This document shows positions 30,600 to 36,398 of a stretch of 36,398 nucleotides of DNA, one piece after another. The position numbers and the translations under genes are program-made. The notes below the pieces were generated by a model. That model ran no database searches and was not told the DNA's origin. It worked only from the letters and a program-made list of their open reading frames with translations. Where the stretch lies: positions 1 to 36,398 of the IMG/VR virus record IMGVR_UViG_3300036800_000157; one strand, written 5' to 3'. This DNA comes from a virus. Positions within the stretch are counted from its first letter, which is position 1, and each line of letters starts with the position of its first letter.

Positions 30600-30982
30600 G
30601 CTGCTACCGGGAGTAGCTTTAGGCGGGGCGCTTGGATACACCACGATCCATGTTCGGGCAGGTCAGCGTCGCTATCCGATGTAGCGACCGGTTGCGCGGG
30701 AGGGCCGGGATCGAAGCGGTCAAGCCCTAGGAGCCACGCCGCATTTACACCCGTCAGGTCGACGATCTTCTTGGCCGTAGGCACTAAATGCCGGGGCACA
30801 CTGACCCCGGCTTCCCACGATCCGTAGGTCGGCTGCGAGACGCCGAGCAGTTGGGCCATCTCTCGCTGACCGACCCTCTCGCCCACGATCGCGCCGTACT
30901 GGATCCGGACGAGCCGCAGGCGGTCAGCGAATGACAGCCGCGGCTTCCAGCCCCTCATGGGAATCACCGATGCCTCAGTCAT
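30596..30982 (-). CDS. XRE-family repressor (CI-like immunity repressor)
   Basis: The start is set at ATG 30982 (minus strand) because a TTGACA promoter lies immediately upstream. An in-frame ATG at 31078 would run back through that promoter. The 128-residue protein has an HTH_3 domain at about 20-85, with the recognition pattern VGQREMAQLLGVSQPTYGSWEAGVSVPRHLVPTAKKIVDLTGV. The C-terminal part is short and acidic, without an S24 self-cleaving peptidase domain, so induction must work differently from lambda CI. It shares an operon with the integrase (ATGA overlap), so lysogeny and integration are co-expressed. Its promoter holds a GCACA-N3-TGTGC operator candidate that could allow autoregulation. 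Confidence 0.85.
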   Translation of the reverse strand: MTEASVIPMRGWKPRLSFADRLRLVRIQYGAIVGERVGQREMAQLLGVSQPTYGSWEAGVSVPRHLVPTAKKIVDLTGVNAAWLLGLDRFDPGPPAQPVATSDSDADLPEHGSWCIQAPRLKLLPVAA

Positions 30983-30984
30983 GC

Positions 30985-30997
30985 GCACAGTGTGTGC
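30985..30997. promoter_or_regulatory. Operator candidate GCACA-N3-TGTGC
   Basis: A perfect 5-bp inverted repeat with a 3-base centre that overlaps the -10 of the repressor promoter. A protein bound here would block repressor synthesis. Confidence 0.5.
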
Positions 30998-31017
30998 GGT
31001 GTTGATGGGAATGTCAA
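30989..31017 (-). promoter_or_regulatory. Repressor-integrase promoter (leaderless)
   Basis: On the minus strand, a perfect -35 TTGACA (31017-31012) is followed after 17 bases by CACACT (30994-30989) as a weak -10. Six bases later comes the repressor ATG (30982). The transcript would begin at or next to the start codon, so the mRNA is probably leaderless, as is common in actinobacteria. Confidence 0.65.
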
Positions 31018-31039
31018 GAGATGCTCGCGGGACCAGAGC

Positions 31040-31069
31040 TTGACAGGTAACTCCAATCATGATTGAGTA
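31040..31069 (+). promoter_or_regulatory. Early rightward promoter
   Basis: TTGACA at 31040-31045 matches the -35 consensus. A -10 region at about 31063-31069 (TTGAGT or TGAGTA, spacing 17-18) is weak. The first gene starts at 31077, again nearly leaderless. The two -35 boxes of the switch are 22 bases apart and face away from each other. Confidence 0.55.
31054..31065. promoter_or_regulatory. Operator candidate CAATCATGATTG
   Basis: A perfect 12-bp palindrome between the -35 and -10 of the early promoter. Repressor bound here would shut off the early operon. Its sequence differs from the operator on the repressor side, so the two sites may bind different proteins. Confidence 0.6.
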
Positions 31070-31076
31070 GCGATCC

Positions 31077-31256
31077 ATGGCTCACGGATGGATGACCACG
31101 GAAGAGGCGGCCCAGGAACTGCGGGTATCGATCTCGACGATCATCCGCTACGCCAAAGCCGGCCACATCCGAGCGGCACAACTCCCCGGCGGCAGTTGGC
31201 GACTCGCCCGCGAGGACGTCGAGACACTCCTCGACCCCGACAAGGCCGCCTCATGA
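31077..31256 (+). CDS. Excisionase-like HTH protein, 59 aa
   Basis: ATG 31077 is the first gene of the rightward early operon. The 59 residues are almost entirely an HTH_17/excisionase domain: WMTTEEAAQELRVSISTIIRYAKAGHIRAAQLPGGSWRLAREDVETLL. It lies at the position of cro in lambdoid switches, opposite the repressor. It could therefore be the recombination directionality factor, a Cro-like regulator, or both. Its stop overlaps the next ATG (ATGA). A second, larger protein with the same type of HTH is encoded at 3053. Confidence 0.8.
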   Translation: MAHGWMTTEEAAQELRVSISTIIRYAKAGHIRAAQLPGGSWRLAREDVETLLDPDKAAS

Positions 31257-31411
31257 CCGCCGACGTCGACCGGACGGTCAGCCCCGCCGGCGACCACCGC
31301 GACCACCCCGTCCCCTGCACCACCTGCCAACGCCCCACCTGGGCGATCGACGCCACCTGCAACCGCCACGCCGACACCCCCGGTGCACCAGCCCGGGGAA
31401 TGCCGACCTAA
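31253..31411 (+). CDS. Small Cys-rich early protein, 52 aa
   Basis: ATG 31253 overlaps the previous stop (ATGA). The motif Cys-x2-Cys-QRPTWAIDATCNRHAD suggests a zinc-binding knuckle completed by Cys and His. The rest is His/Pro/Ala-rich. No known family. Placed between two regulators, it may be a small DNA- or RNA-binding protein. Confidence 0.6.
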   Translation: MTADVDRTVSPAGDHRDHPVPCTTCQRPTWAIDATCNRHADTPGAPARGMPT

Positions 31412-31442
31412 CCACCAGCCCGGCCACGGGAGGGCCACACCG

Positions 31443-31487
31443 ATGGACGCACACAACCTACCCACCTGCAACCGGAGCCGACGGTAA
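31443..31487 (+). CDS. Possible 14-aa leader peptide before the ParB-like gene
   Basis: ATG 31443 has a strong GGGAGGG site (31428-31434) at correct spacing. The frame MDAHNLPTCNRSRR ends in TAA 31485-31487, sharing one base with ATG 31487. The ribosome site is better placed for this frame than for the downstream gene, which supports translation here. Confidence 0.45.
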   Translation: MDAHNLPTCNRSRR

Positions 31488-32902
31488 TGGCCACCCGCAG
31501 CCGAACCCTCAAAGCCGTCACCGTCGACGCCGAACCGTTCGACCAGGCCGCCATCCCCAACCATCCCGCCGCGTTCGACATCCCCCTCGACCGCATCCGC
31601 CCCAACCCCAACAACCCGCGCCGCGACGCCCGAGCCGACAACACCCTCATCGCCTCCGTCGCCACCGTCGGCATCCTCCAGCCCCTAGTCGTCCGCCCCA
31701 ACGACAACGGCTTCCAGCTGCTCGCCGGCCACCGACGCCTCGACGCCGCCCGCAAAGCCGGCCTGCCCACCGTCCCCGCCATCGTGCGCGCCACCGACGA
31801 CGCCGGCGCCCTCGAGATCATGATCGTCGAAAACCTGGCCCGCCAAGACCTCACCCCCCTCGAAGAGGCCACCGGGATCGGCGAGCTCGCCAAGCTCGGC
31901 CGCACCCAGCGCCAGATCGCCGACCTCCTCGGCACCTCCCAGCCGCACATCTCGAAACGGCTCGGCCTGCTCAAACTGCCCGACCGGGCCCGCACCGCGC
32001 TCGACCACGGCGAGATCACCGTCGAGGAAGGCACCGCCCTCGCCGCCCTCGACACCACCACCGTCGACAAGCTGTGGAAGAACGGTCCGCCGCGCGCCTT
32101 CGACATCGCCCAAGCGGTGAGACACCACGTGTGGGAGAAGGCCCGGGCCAAGAAGATCGCGGAGCTGACCAAGGCCGGCGTGACCGTGGTAGAGGAGCGA
32201 CCCGGATGGAACCGGAAGCATCCGCCGTGCCGGGTCGTCTATCTCGATCTCGGCACCGACTTCGACCACACCATCGAGCCATGCCACGCCGTCCACGTGA
32301 CGCACACGGGCGATACCGAGGATTGCTGCACCGACCCTTCCCGCCACCCCGACCCCGAGGACGACCGGGACGATGACGAAGAGCCGGCCGGCGAGAGCCC
32401 GATGCGGCTTGGCCCGACCGGCACCGAGGCCCTCGGCGACGACACCACCGTCGACCAGGCCGCCGAAGAGCGTAAAGCCCAGGACGCTCAACGCAACGGC
32501 GACCGACAACGCCGCCGCGAGTTCTTCCGCACCCTCCTCGACAAGCCGCGCCCGCTCGAAGTGATCGCCCTCGCCGCCTGGGTCCTGCCGGTCATGTCCG
32601 AGATCGTCCTCGACGGTGTCTGGGACCTTCTCGCACCCGACGTCGACGAGCCCGCCTGGGACGAGATGCCGGCCAGCGTGCAGGAGCGCGCCGGCGACCA
32701 GATCGGCACCCAATCCCAGGTGGTGTACGCCATCGTCCTCGACGCCGCCGACGGCTGGACGTTCGCCGCGTACACCCGTCACGACCACGACCTGGCGTCG
32801 GTGGTGCGCCGCTTCCTGCTCCACCTCGAGGCGGCCGGCTACGAGCTGTCCGATCCCGAACGCCAGCTCCTCGACCCAGACCACGAGGAGGCCGGGGCGT
32901 GA
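31487..32902 (+). CDS. ParB/Spo0J-like protein with long C-terminal region
   Basis: ATG 31487, 471 residues. The ParB N-domain is clear: IPLDRIRPNPNNPRR (about 32-46), then GHRR (81-84) and ENLARQDLTPLEEA (115-128), the residues that bind CTP in ParB. The HTH (TQRQIADLLGTSQPHISKRLGLLKLP, about 140-165) follows. From about 250 the protein has an unrelated extension with Cys/His (HTGDTEDCCTDPSRHP), an acidic stretch and an alpha-helical end. No ParA is encoded, so it is more likely a regulator, a nuclease-type ParB, or a partner in replication than part of a partition pair. A plasmid-like stage is possible but unproved. Confidence 0.85.
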   Translation: MATRSRTLKAVTVDAEPFDQAAIPNHPAAFDIPLDRIRPNPNNPRRDARADNTLIASVATVGILQPLVVRPNDNGFQLLAGHRRLDAARKAGLPTVPAIVRATDDAGALEIMIVENLARQDLTPLEEATGIGELAKLGRTQRQIADLLGTSQPHISKRLGLLKLPDRARTALDHGEITVEEGTALAALDTTTVDKLWKNGPPRAFDIAQAVRHHVWEKARAKKIAELTKAGVTVVEERPGWNRKHPPCRVVYLDLGTDFDHTIEPCHAVHVTHTGDTEDCCTDPSRHPDPEDDRDDDEEPAGESPMRLGPTGTEALGDDTTVDQAAEERKAQDAQRNGDRQRRREFFRTLLDKPRPLEVIALAAWVLPVMSEIVLDGVWDLLAPDVDEPAWDEMPASVQERAGDQIGTQSQVVYAIVLDAADGWTFAAYTRHDHDLASVVRRFLLHLEAAGYELSDPERQLLDPDHEEAGA

Positions 32903-32949
32903 GGTTGATCTACCGCCCGATCGACGAGCCTCTCGGAGCGGTGGCGTGA
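32899..32949 (+). CDS. Possible 16-aa coupling peptide
   Basis: GTG 32899 overlaps the ParB-like stop (GTGA), and the frame ends at TGA 32947-32949, which overlaps GTG 32946 of the next gene the same way. The product is VRLIYRPIDEPLGAVA. Exact GTGA overlaps at both ends make it a plausible bridge for ribosomes, though it may be chance. Confidence 0.35.
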   Translation: MRLIYRPIDEPLGAVA

Positions 32950-34064
32950 GCGGCGCCGAGGTTGCTCTTCACGGCGACGACCAGCGGGCCCTCGACCGGC
33001 TCATGGCCCGGGCCCGGATCATCGCCGCCATGCCCGGCCTCAAAAAAGAGATCGCCGGCGACGCCCACGCCGTCGGCGCCATCATGCTCTCCCTCGACGC
33101 CTACGGCCTGCCCGCCACCATCCCCGGCATCAACGACGCCTTCGACTGGATCGAAGGCCGCGCCGCGCCCTCCGCCCACCTCTACCAAGGCCTCGCCTAC
33201 CACAACGGGTACAGCATCGTCCCTGTCGAACGCACCGCGGAGCGGGCCGTAGCCCGCATCGAGAACCCCTTCGGCGCGCCGGCCACCACCGTCGAGTTCA
33301 CCATCGAGATGGCCGCCGACGCCCACCGCCTCGACGAGTGGGTCGAGAAATGGAATCAGACCGACCGCGGCAAGAGCTACCCGACCAAGCTCGTCGTGCG
33401 CGTCAACGGCCAGCGGGTGAACGAGCCGTGGCCGGACTGGGCCACCGCTCTGGTCGACTCCGGCCAGGTGAAACGATTCGACGCCTGGTGGAACTACCGG
33501 ACCGACATGCTGTGGAAATCTGCGGCCAAGCGCGCCGTCAAGATCGCCTGCCCGCATGTCCTGCTCGGCGACATCGTCGACCACGCTCTCGTCTCCCCGG
33601 CCGCGGCGTCTGCCCCCGCCGGGCCGGTCGGGGAGACGGGCCCCCTCGACGACGGCGTCATCGACGCCGAGGTCGTCGACGATCCGCTCCCGGCTAGCCC
33701 GCCTCCTTCGGGTGAAGGGCCGCCTGCCAAGCCGGGAACAAGGGACCCCGACCAAGGCGACCCGCCGGGAGCGCACCACGCGGCCAAGACGCCACGGATG
33801 GGCCCGGTGCGCGAACTGTTCGAAGTCCACGGCGAAGGCCTCGACCCCGACGTCGTGCGCACCGTCATCTTCTCCTGCACCAACGGGACCAGCGACAAAG
33901 CCAACGACATGACCCTCTCGGCCTACGGGATCGCCGTCTCCGTCCTCGCCGGCATCCGGGCCGGGCGTTGGCCGACCGGCTGGGACGATGTCGCCGCCCA
34001 ATACCAGACGTGGCTCAACCCGCCCCAACAGACCACCTACGGCCCAGACGAGGAGCCTTTCTGA
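32946..34064 (+). CDS. RecT-like single-strand annealing protein
   Basis: GTG 32946, 372 residues. The first 210 follow the RecT layout: RARIIAAMPGLKKEIAGDAHAVGAIMLSLDAYGLPATIPGINDAFDWIEGRAAPSAHLYQGLAYHNGYSI. A strand-rich part (ATTVEFTIEMAADAHRLDEWVEKWNQTDRGKSYPTKLVVRV) and a final helical block (WWNYRTDMLWKSAAKRAVKIACPHVLLGD) follow, like the WKxYPxxMLxxRA motif of the family. The protein would anneal complementary strands in recombination-dependent replication. An acidic Pro-rich linker (about 215-280) leads to an extra C-domain (MGPVRELFEVHGEGLDPDVVRTVIF...). No RecE-type exonuclease lies beside it. Confidence 0.75.
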   Translation: MSGAEVALHGDDQRALDRLMARARIIAAMPGLKKEIAGDAHAVGAIMLSLDAYGLPATIPGINDAFDWIEGRAAPSAHLYQGLAYHNGYSIVPVERTAERAVARIENPFGAPATTVEFTIEMAADAHRLDEWVEKWNQTDRGKSYPTKLVVRVNGQRVNEPWPDWATALVDSGQVKRFDAWWNYRTDMLWKSAAKRAVKIACPHVLLGDIVDHALVSPAAASAPAGPVGETGPLDDGVIDAEVVDDPLPASPPPSGEGPPAKPGTRDPDQGDPPGAHHAAKTPRMGPVRELFEVHGEGLDPDVVRTVIFSCTNGTSDKANDMTLSAYGIAVSVLAGIRAGRWPTGWDDVAAQYQTWLNPPQQTTYGPDEEPF

Positions 34065-34567
34065 TGGCAGTGCGCTACACCCCCGCCCCCTCGGTAGCCG
34101 CAACCGCCGCCGAGCTCATCTCCGCACACCACCAGCGGCTGCTCGACTACGGCCACATCCGCATCGAGTACGTGTTCCGCTCCGAGCACGCCAACAGCAA
34201 CGGCAAGGCCGTGTGGGGGCGGGCCCGCAAGATCACCGGCCTCAACGCCTACCTCGCGTCCAACGAGCCCGACGACGAGGAGGAAATAGAGCCGTTCTTC
34301 GTGATCGAGATCGCCGCCGACATATGGGAGGCCCTCGACGGGGCCGGCCGCCGTGCCCTTGTCGATCACGAGCTGTCCCACTGCAACGTTGTCGAGGGCG
34401 ACGACGGCACGGTCAAACTCGGGTTGGTCGCACACGACCTGGAGGAGTTCGAAGCGATCGTCCGCCGCCACGGCCTGTGGCGCAGCGACGTCGCCTCCTT
34501 CGCGAAGGTCGCTGCCGACCACATCGAGGACCGGCAGCTTCGCCTGGTGGACGGAGACGGCGAGTGA
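34064..34567 (+). CDS. Putative phage metallopeptidase
   Basis: ATG 34064 (TGATG), 167 residues. The zinc-site motif is His102-Glu103-x2-His106 in RALVDHELSHCNV. Near the C-terminus is the conserved LVAHDLEEFEAIVRRHGLW (His124 or Asp125 may be the third ligand). This matches the pattern of the putative phage metallopeptidase family, which is widespread and has no known target. The middle contains an acidic loop (NEPDDEEEIEP). It probably acts on a host or phage protein early in infection. Confidence 0.8.
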   Translation: MAVRYTPAPSVAATAAELISAHHQRLLDYGHIRIEYVFRSEHANSNGKAVWGRARKITGLNAYLASNEPDDEEEIEPFFVIEIAADIWEALDGAGRRALVDHELSHCNVVEGDDGTVKLGLVAHDLEEFEAIVRRHGLWRSDVASFAKVAADHIEDRQLRLVDGDGE

Positions 34568-34570
34568 AAC

Positions 34571-34580
34571 GGGGGGGGGG
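34571..34580 (+). repeat. Ten-G homopolymer run at a start codon
   Basis: A run of ten G residues ends in the G of GTG 34580. Such runs slip readily in replication and sequencing. Here the run also serves as the only ribosome-site-like sequence for the next gene, so its length could affect expression. Confidence 0.9.
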
Positions 34581-34756
34581 TGAGCACCCGCACCCCGGCC
34601 ATCTGCAACCAGCCCGGCCCGAACATCGAGATCAGGCCCGGCGACTGGGCGGCCGTGTGCTGCACCCGCCCGCGCGGCCACGACGGCAAACACGCCTACT
34701 CGACCCTTCAGCACGCCCGGATCGCCGAGTGGGACGACAGGCGTGCTAATGCCTGA
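34580..34756 (+). CDS. Small zinc-type protein, 58 aa
   Basis: GTG 34580 to TGA 34754-34756. The pattern Cys-x17-CCTRPRGHDGKHAYSTLQHARIAEWDD matches a small actinophage family with a CxRPxGHxGxHxY core, presumably a zinc site built from Cys and His. Function is unknown. The start lies at the end of the ten-G run. The next gene's ATG lies eight bases before this stop. Confidence 0.6.
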   Translation: MSTRTPAICNQPGPNIEIRPGDWAAVCCTRPRGHDGKHAYSTLQHARIAEWDDRRANA

Positions 34757-35087
34757 CGACACCGAGACCTTCGACCAGTGGGCCATCGTCGAGCTGATGG
34801 GCCACGTCCGCCTCGCCGGCCGCCTCACCGAGGAATCCCACTTCGGCTCAGCGCTCGGGCGCATCGACATCCCCAAGGACCACGACCTGGCCGCCGGCGA
34901 AGACGCATTCATCACCCAATTCTTCGGCGGCGCCAGCGTGTACCGGATCACCCCGGTCAGCGAGGAAGCCGCCCGCCAGGTCGCCCGTATGGCCAGACCG
35001 GCGCCGATCTACCGCCTCGCGCTCACCGCGGCGCCGCCGCGCCCGTCCTACGAGTACGGCGATGACGACGACCCCGAGCCGCTGTGA
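34749..35087 (+). CDS. Conserved-looking hypothetical protein, 112 aa
   Basis: ATG 34749 overlaps the previous gene by 8 bases. The sequence TETFDQWAIVELMGHVRLAGRLTEESHFGSALGRIDIP...ITQFFGGASVYRITPVSEEAARQVARMARPAPI is a pattern I associate with a widespread phage and prophage hypothetical family; the fold looks like a small beta barrel. The C-terminus is acidic. Activity is unknown. The stop shares one base with the next ATG (TGATG). Confidence 0.7.
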   Translation: MPDDTETFDQWAIVELMGHVRLAGRLTEESHFGSALGRIDIPKDHDLAAGEDAFITQFFGGASVYRITPVSEEAARQVARMARPAPIYRLALTAAPPRPSYEYGDDDDPEPL

Positions 35088-35236
35088 TGGCCCGGGCCAG
35101 CTCCACCGTCGACGTCAAGTCGACCGACGTCACCAAGCTCGTCGCTCAACGCCGACGCCACCAGGAGGTCATCCGTCGAGGCGCCAAGATCGTCCGCGGC
35201 GCCAACCGCCGGGCCGGATGGCCACGCAAACGCTGA
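35087..35236 (+). CDS. Small basic protein, 49 aa
   Basis: ATG 35087 (TGATG) to TGA 35234-35236. The product is strongly basic (VAQRRRHQEVIRRGAKIVRGANRRAGWPRKR) with no fold motif, and may bind nucleic acid. Both ends are one-base stop/start overlaps. No family is recognised. Confidence 0.55.
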   Translation: MARASSTVDVKSTDVTKLVAQRRRHQEVIRRGAKIVRGANRRAGWPRKR

Positions 35237-35751
35237 TGCTCACCCCCGAAGCCCAAGCCTCCATCGACGCCCACAAAGGCCGCCAGCAAGGCTGGATCCG
35301 CGGTGAACGCCCCCTCCTCGACTCCCGATTCGGCGCCCGGACCATCGGTGCCATCGCCGAGATCACCCCCGGCTGCGAAGCATGGACCCGCACCGACCCC
35401 CTCGGCGACATCGCAGCCCGCGGCGGCATCGTCGTCCACGTCAACCCCGGCCAACCCGACACCATCTCCGACGACGGCGAGATCGTCCACCACCCCGCCC
35501 GGTACCGCTGCCACAACCCGGCCGGCCACTGGCCCGACCAGGCGTTCGTCACCATCAGCGAAACCGAGATCGACCCAGCCACCGTCGCCCCCGCTTCCGC
35601 CCTCAGCCTCGTCGCCGCCATCCGGCGGTTCTGCCGCGAGGTCGGCGGTATCGACCGCCTGCGCGTGCGCAGAACCCTCGACGCCCACGAGGCCCAGCTC
35701 GTCACCGACGCCTGGCGCCTCGTCGTCGCACTCATGGGAGGTACCCGATGA
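35236..35751 (+). CDS. Hypothetical early protein, 171 aa
   Basis: The start is taken at ATG 35236 because it forms TGATG with the previous stop; in-frame ATG 35218 is also possible. The N-terminal half has strands (RTIGAIAEITPGCEAWTRTDPLGDIAARGGIVVHVNP). The middle is a His/Pro loop (EIVHHPARYRCHNPAGHWPDQAFVTI), and the end is helical (ALSLVAAIRRFCREVGGIDRLRVRRTLDAHEAQLVTDAW). No family is recognised. The stop overlaps the next ATG (ATGA). Confidence 0.65.
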   Translation: MLTPEAQASIDAHKGRQQGWIRGERPLLDSRFGARTIGAIAEITPGCEAWTRTDPLGDIAARGGIVVHVNPGQPDTISDDGEIVHHPARYRCHNPAGHWPDQAFVTISETEIDPATVAPASALSLVAAIRRFCREVGGIDRLRVRRTLDAHEAQLVTDAWRLVVALMGGTR

Positions 35752-36293
35752 GCTCTCTTGCCGCCTCGCTGGCTCTGCTCGAGGCCGAGCGCGCCGACCT
35801 GGCCCGACGTGTGTCGGCCCTCGACGCTGCCATCGCCAGCATCCGCTCGGTCGCCGGAGGCCAGGTCGTCAACGACCCAGCGCCTGTGCCCGCACGCAAG
35901 ATCGACCAGCCGGTGCCCCCGGCTACGCAGCCGAAGTCGCCACCGGCGAGGCCGCTGCGGCGCATGTTCACCGCCTCGGCCAAACGGGCCGGCGCCGACC
36001 TGGGCCGGGACATCGGTGCCCAAGCCGCCGCCGAGCAGCTCGACCTCGACCCGGCGACCATCGAAGGATGGATGAGGTGGTTCCCAGCTGAGACCGAGTC
36101 CACGACTGCGACCGCTGCACCCGCCGTCCTGCCGGAGCTGGCCCTGGTCGCGCCCATCCGTGGCGACACAGGCGACCGCCAGCTCGGCACTTGCTCGTGC
36201 GGAGCAGCAATCTCTGACGCCGACGCCTGGGCGCTGCACAACCAGGCCATTCCATCGCCGGTCGGCCATCGGCTCGTCAGGCACGCGTCATGA
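35748..36293 (+). CDS. Coiled-coil protein with Cys motif, 181 aa
   Basis: ATG 35748 overlaps the previous stop (ATGA); the open frame continues further upstream but that part is Arg-rich shadow sequence. Residues about 1-35 form a coiled coil (SLAASLALLEAERADLARRVSALDAAIASIRSV). A Pro-rich linker follows, then a helical domain (KRAGADLGRDIGAQAAAEQLDLDPATIEGWMRWF) that looks HTH-like, and a terminal CSCGAAISDADAWALHNQA segment. It may bind DNA. It precedes the repeat protein with an ATGA overlap. Confidence 0.6.
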   Translation: MSSLAASLALLEAERADLARRVSALDAAIASIRSVAGGQVVNDPAPVPARKIDQPVPPATQPKSPPARPLRRMFTASAKRAGADLGRDIGAQAAAEQLDLDPATIEGWMRWFPAETESTTATAAPAVLPELALVAPIRGDTGDRQLGTCSCGAAISDADAWALHNQAIPSPVGHRLVRHAS

Positions 36294-36398
36294 ACGACCG
36301 CGAATACCAGCGGGCCTACTACGACGCCAACAAGGCCGAGATCGCCGAGAAGAAGCGGGCCTACCGCGACGCCAACAAGGCCGAGATCGCCGAGAAGC
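36290..36398 (+). CDS. 15-residue repeat protein, N-terminal part (runs off the window end)
   Basis: ATG 36290 overlaps the previous stop (ATGA). The frame reads MNDREYQR and then the same repeats as 1-426: one Tyr/Lys unit and most of an Arg unit, cut at base 36398. The last 40 bases equal bases 1-40, and joining there keeps the frame and completes the unit as the Arg/Gln type. This confirms that both pieces are one gene across the circle junction. Confidence 0.85.
   Translation, partial: MNDREYQRAYYDANKAEIAEKKRAYRDANKAEIAEK
36359..36398 (+). repeat. 40-bp terminal overlap with the window start
   Basis: Identical to bases 1-40. It marks the circular closure of the contig, or an assembly break inside the tandem repeat. 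Confidence 0.9.

Noticed and set aside
30983-31078. Longer repressor start at 31078
   Set aside because: It would translate back through the TTGACA promoter and operator; the leaderless ATG at 30982 fits better.
1-36398. Matching window ends as long terminal or IS repeats
   Set aside because: The shared 40 bases lie within the 45-bp coding repeat and join one gene in frame, so circular closure explains them.
1-36398. tRNA genes
   Set aside because: I noticed no cloverleaf-like sequence with conserved T-arm (GTTCRA) and acceptor pairing, though I could not run a covariance search.

Overview
The window reads as one complete genome of a temperate, long-tailed (siphovirus-type) phage, or an excised prophage, of a high-GC actinobacterium. 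The host inference rests on a WhiB-like Fe-S protein (a family confined to Actinobacteria and their phages), very high GC, frequent GTG starts, and P27-type small terminase and HK97-type head genes. Host genus cannot be told from the sequence. The last 40 bases (36359-36398) are identical to the first 40, and both lie inside the same repeat-protein gene, so the molecule closes into a circle of about 36,358 bp. The exact size is uncertain because the cut falls in a 45-bp tandem repeat.

Layout, taking the circle as cut near the presumed packaging site. (1) 4027-4357: a non-coding stretch with a terminator-like hairpin and a 17-bp inverted repeat just upstream of terminase. (2) 4358-12918: terminase small and large subunits, an Sm-like small protein, a zinc-ribbon peptide, portal, prohead protease with a His-rich tail, and two tandem HK97-fold capsid proteins. 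(3) 12931-22205: head-tail connector, major tail protein, tail-assembly chaperone with a candidate -1 frameshift, gp10-like protein, tape measure, and a tail-tip protein carrying a LamG/ConA-like domain. (4) 22240-29377: small tail proteins, a GH25-like putative lysin, a run of small membrane proteins (lysis candidates), and a 1067-residue tail fibre/spike.

(5) 29493-30982 (minus strand): a repressor-integrase pair joined by an ATGA overlap, and a 47-residue protein beyond it. (6) 30983-31076: a divergent switch with two TTGACA promoters, two different palindromic operator candidates and apparently leaderless starts. (7) 31077 onward, through the circle junction to 4026: a tightly coupled rightward early operon. 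It holds an excisionase-like HTH, a ParB-like protein, a RecT-like annealing protein, a phage metallopeptidase, the 15-residue repeat protein, a VRR-NUC nuclease, a DnaD-like replication initiator, WhiB, a second excisionase-like HTH protein and an HNH nuclease. Most junctions are 1- or 4-base stop/start overlaps, so translational coupling is the rule.

The most unusual feature is a family of short start-associated elements in the late region. Each begins TAGCCG. Five long copies place the start codon 24-25 nt after the T, carry ATC at a fixed offset, and can fold into a hairpin whose arm sequence differs between copies but still pairs. Three short copies lie 11-15 nt before a start. They resemble in concept the start-associated sequences described for cluster K mycobacteriophages, but the sequence is different. 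Other notable points are the paired capsid genes, a candidate replication origin inside the initiator gene, and very short leader ORFs before several genes.
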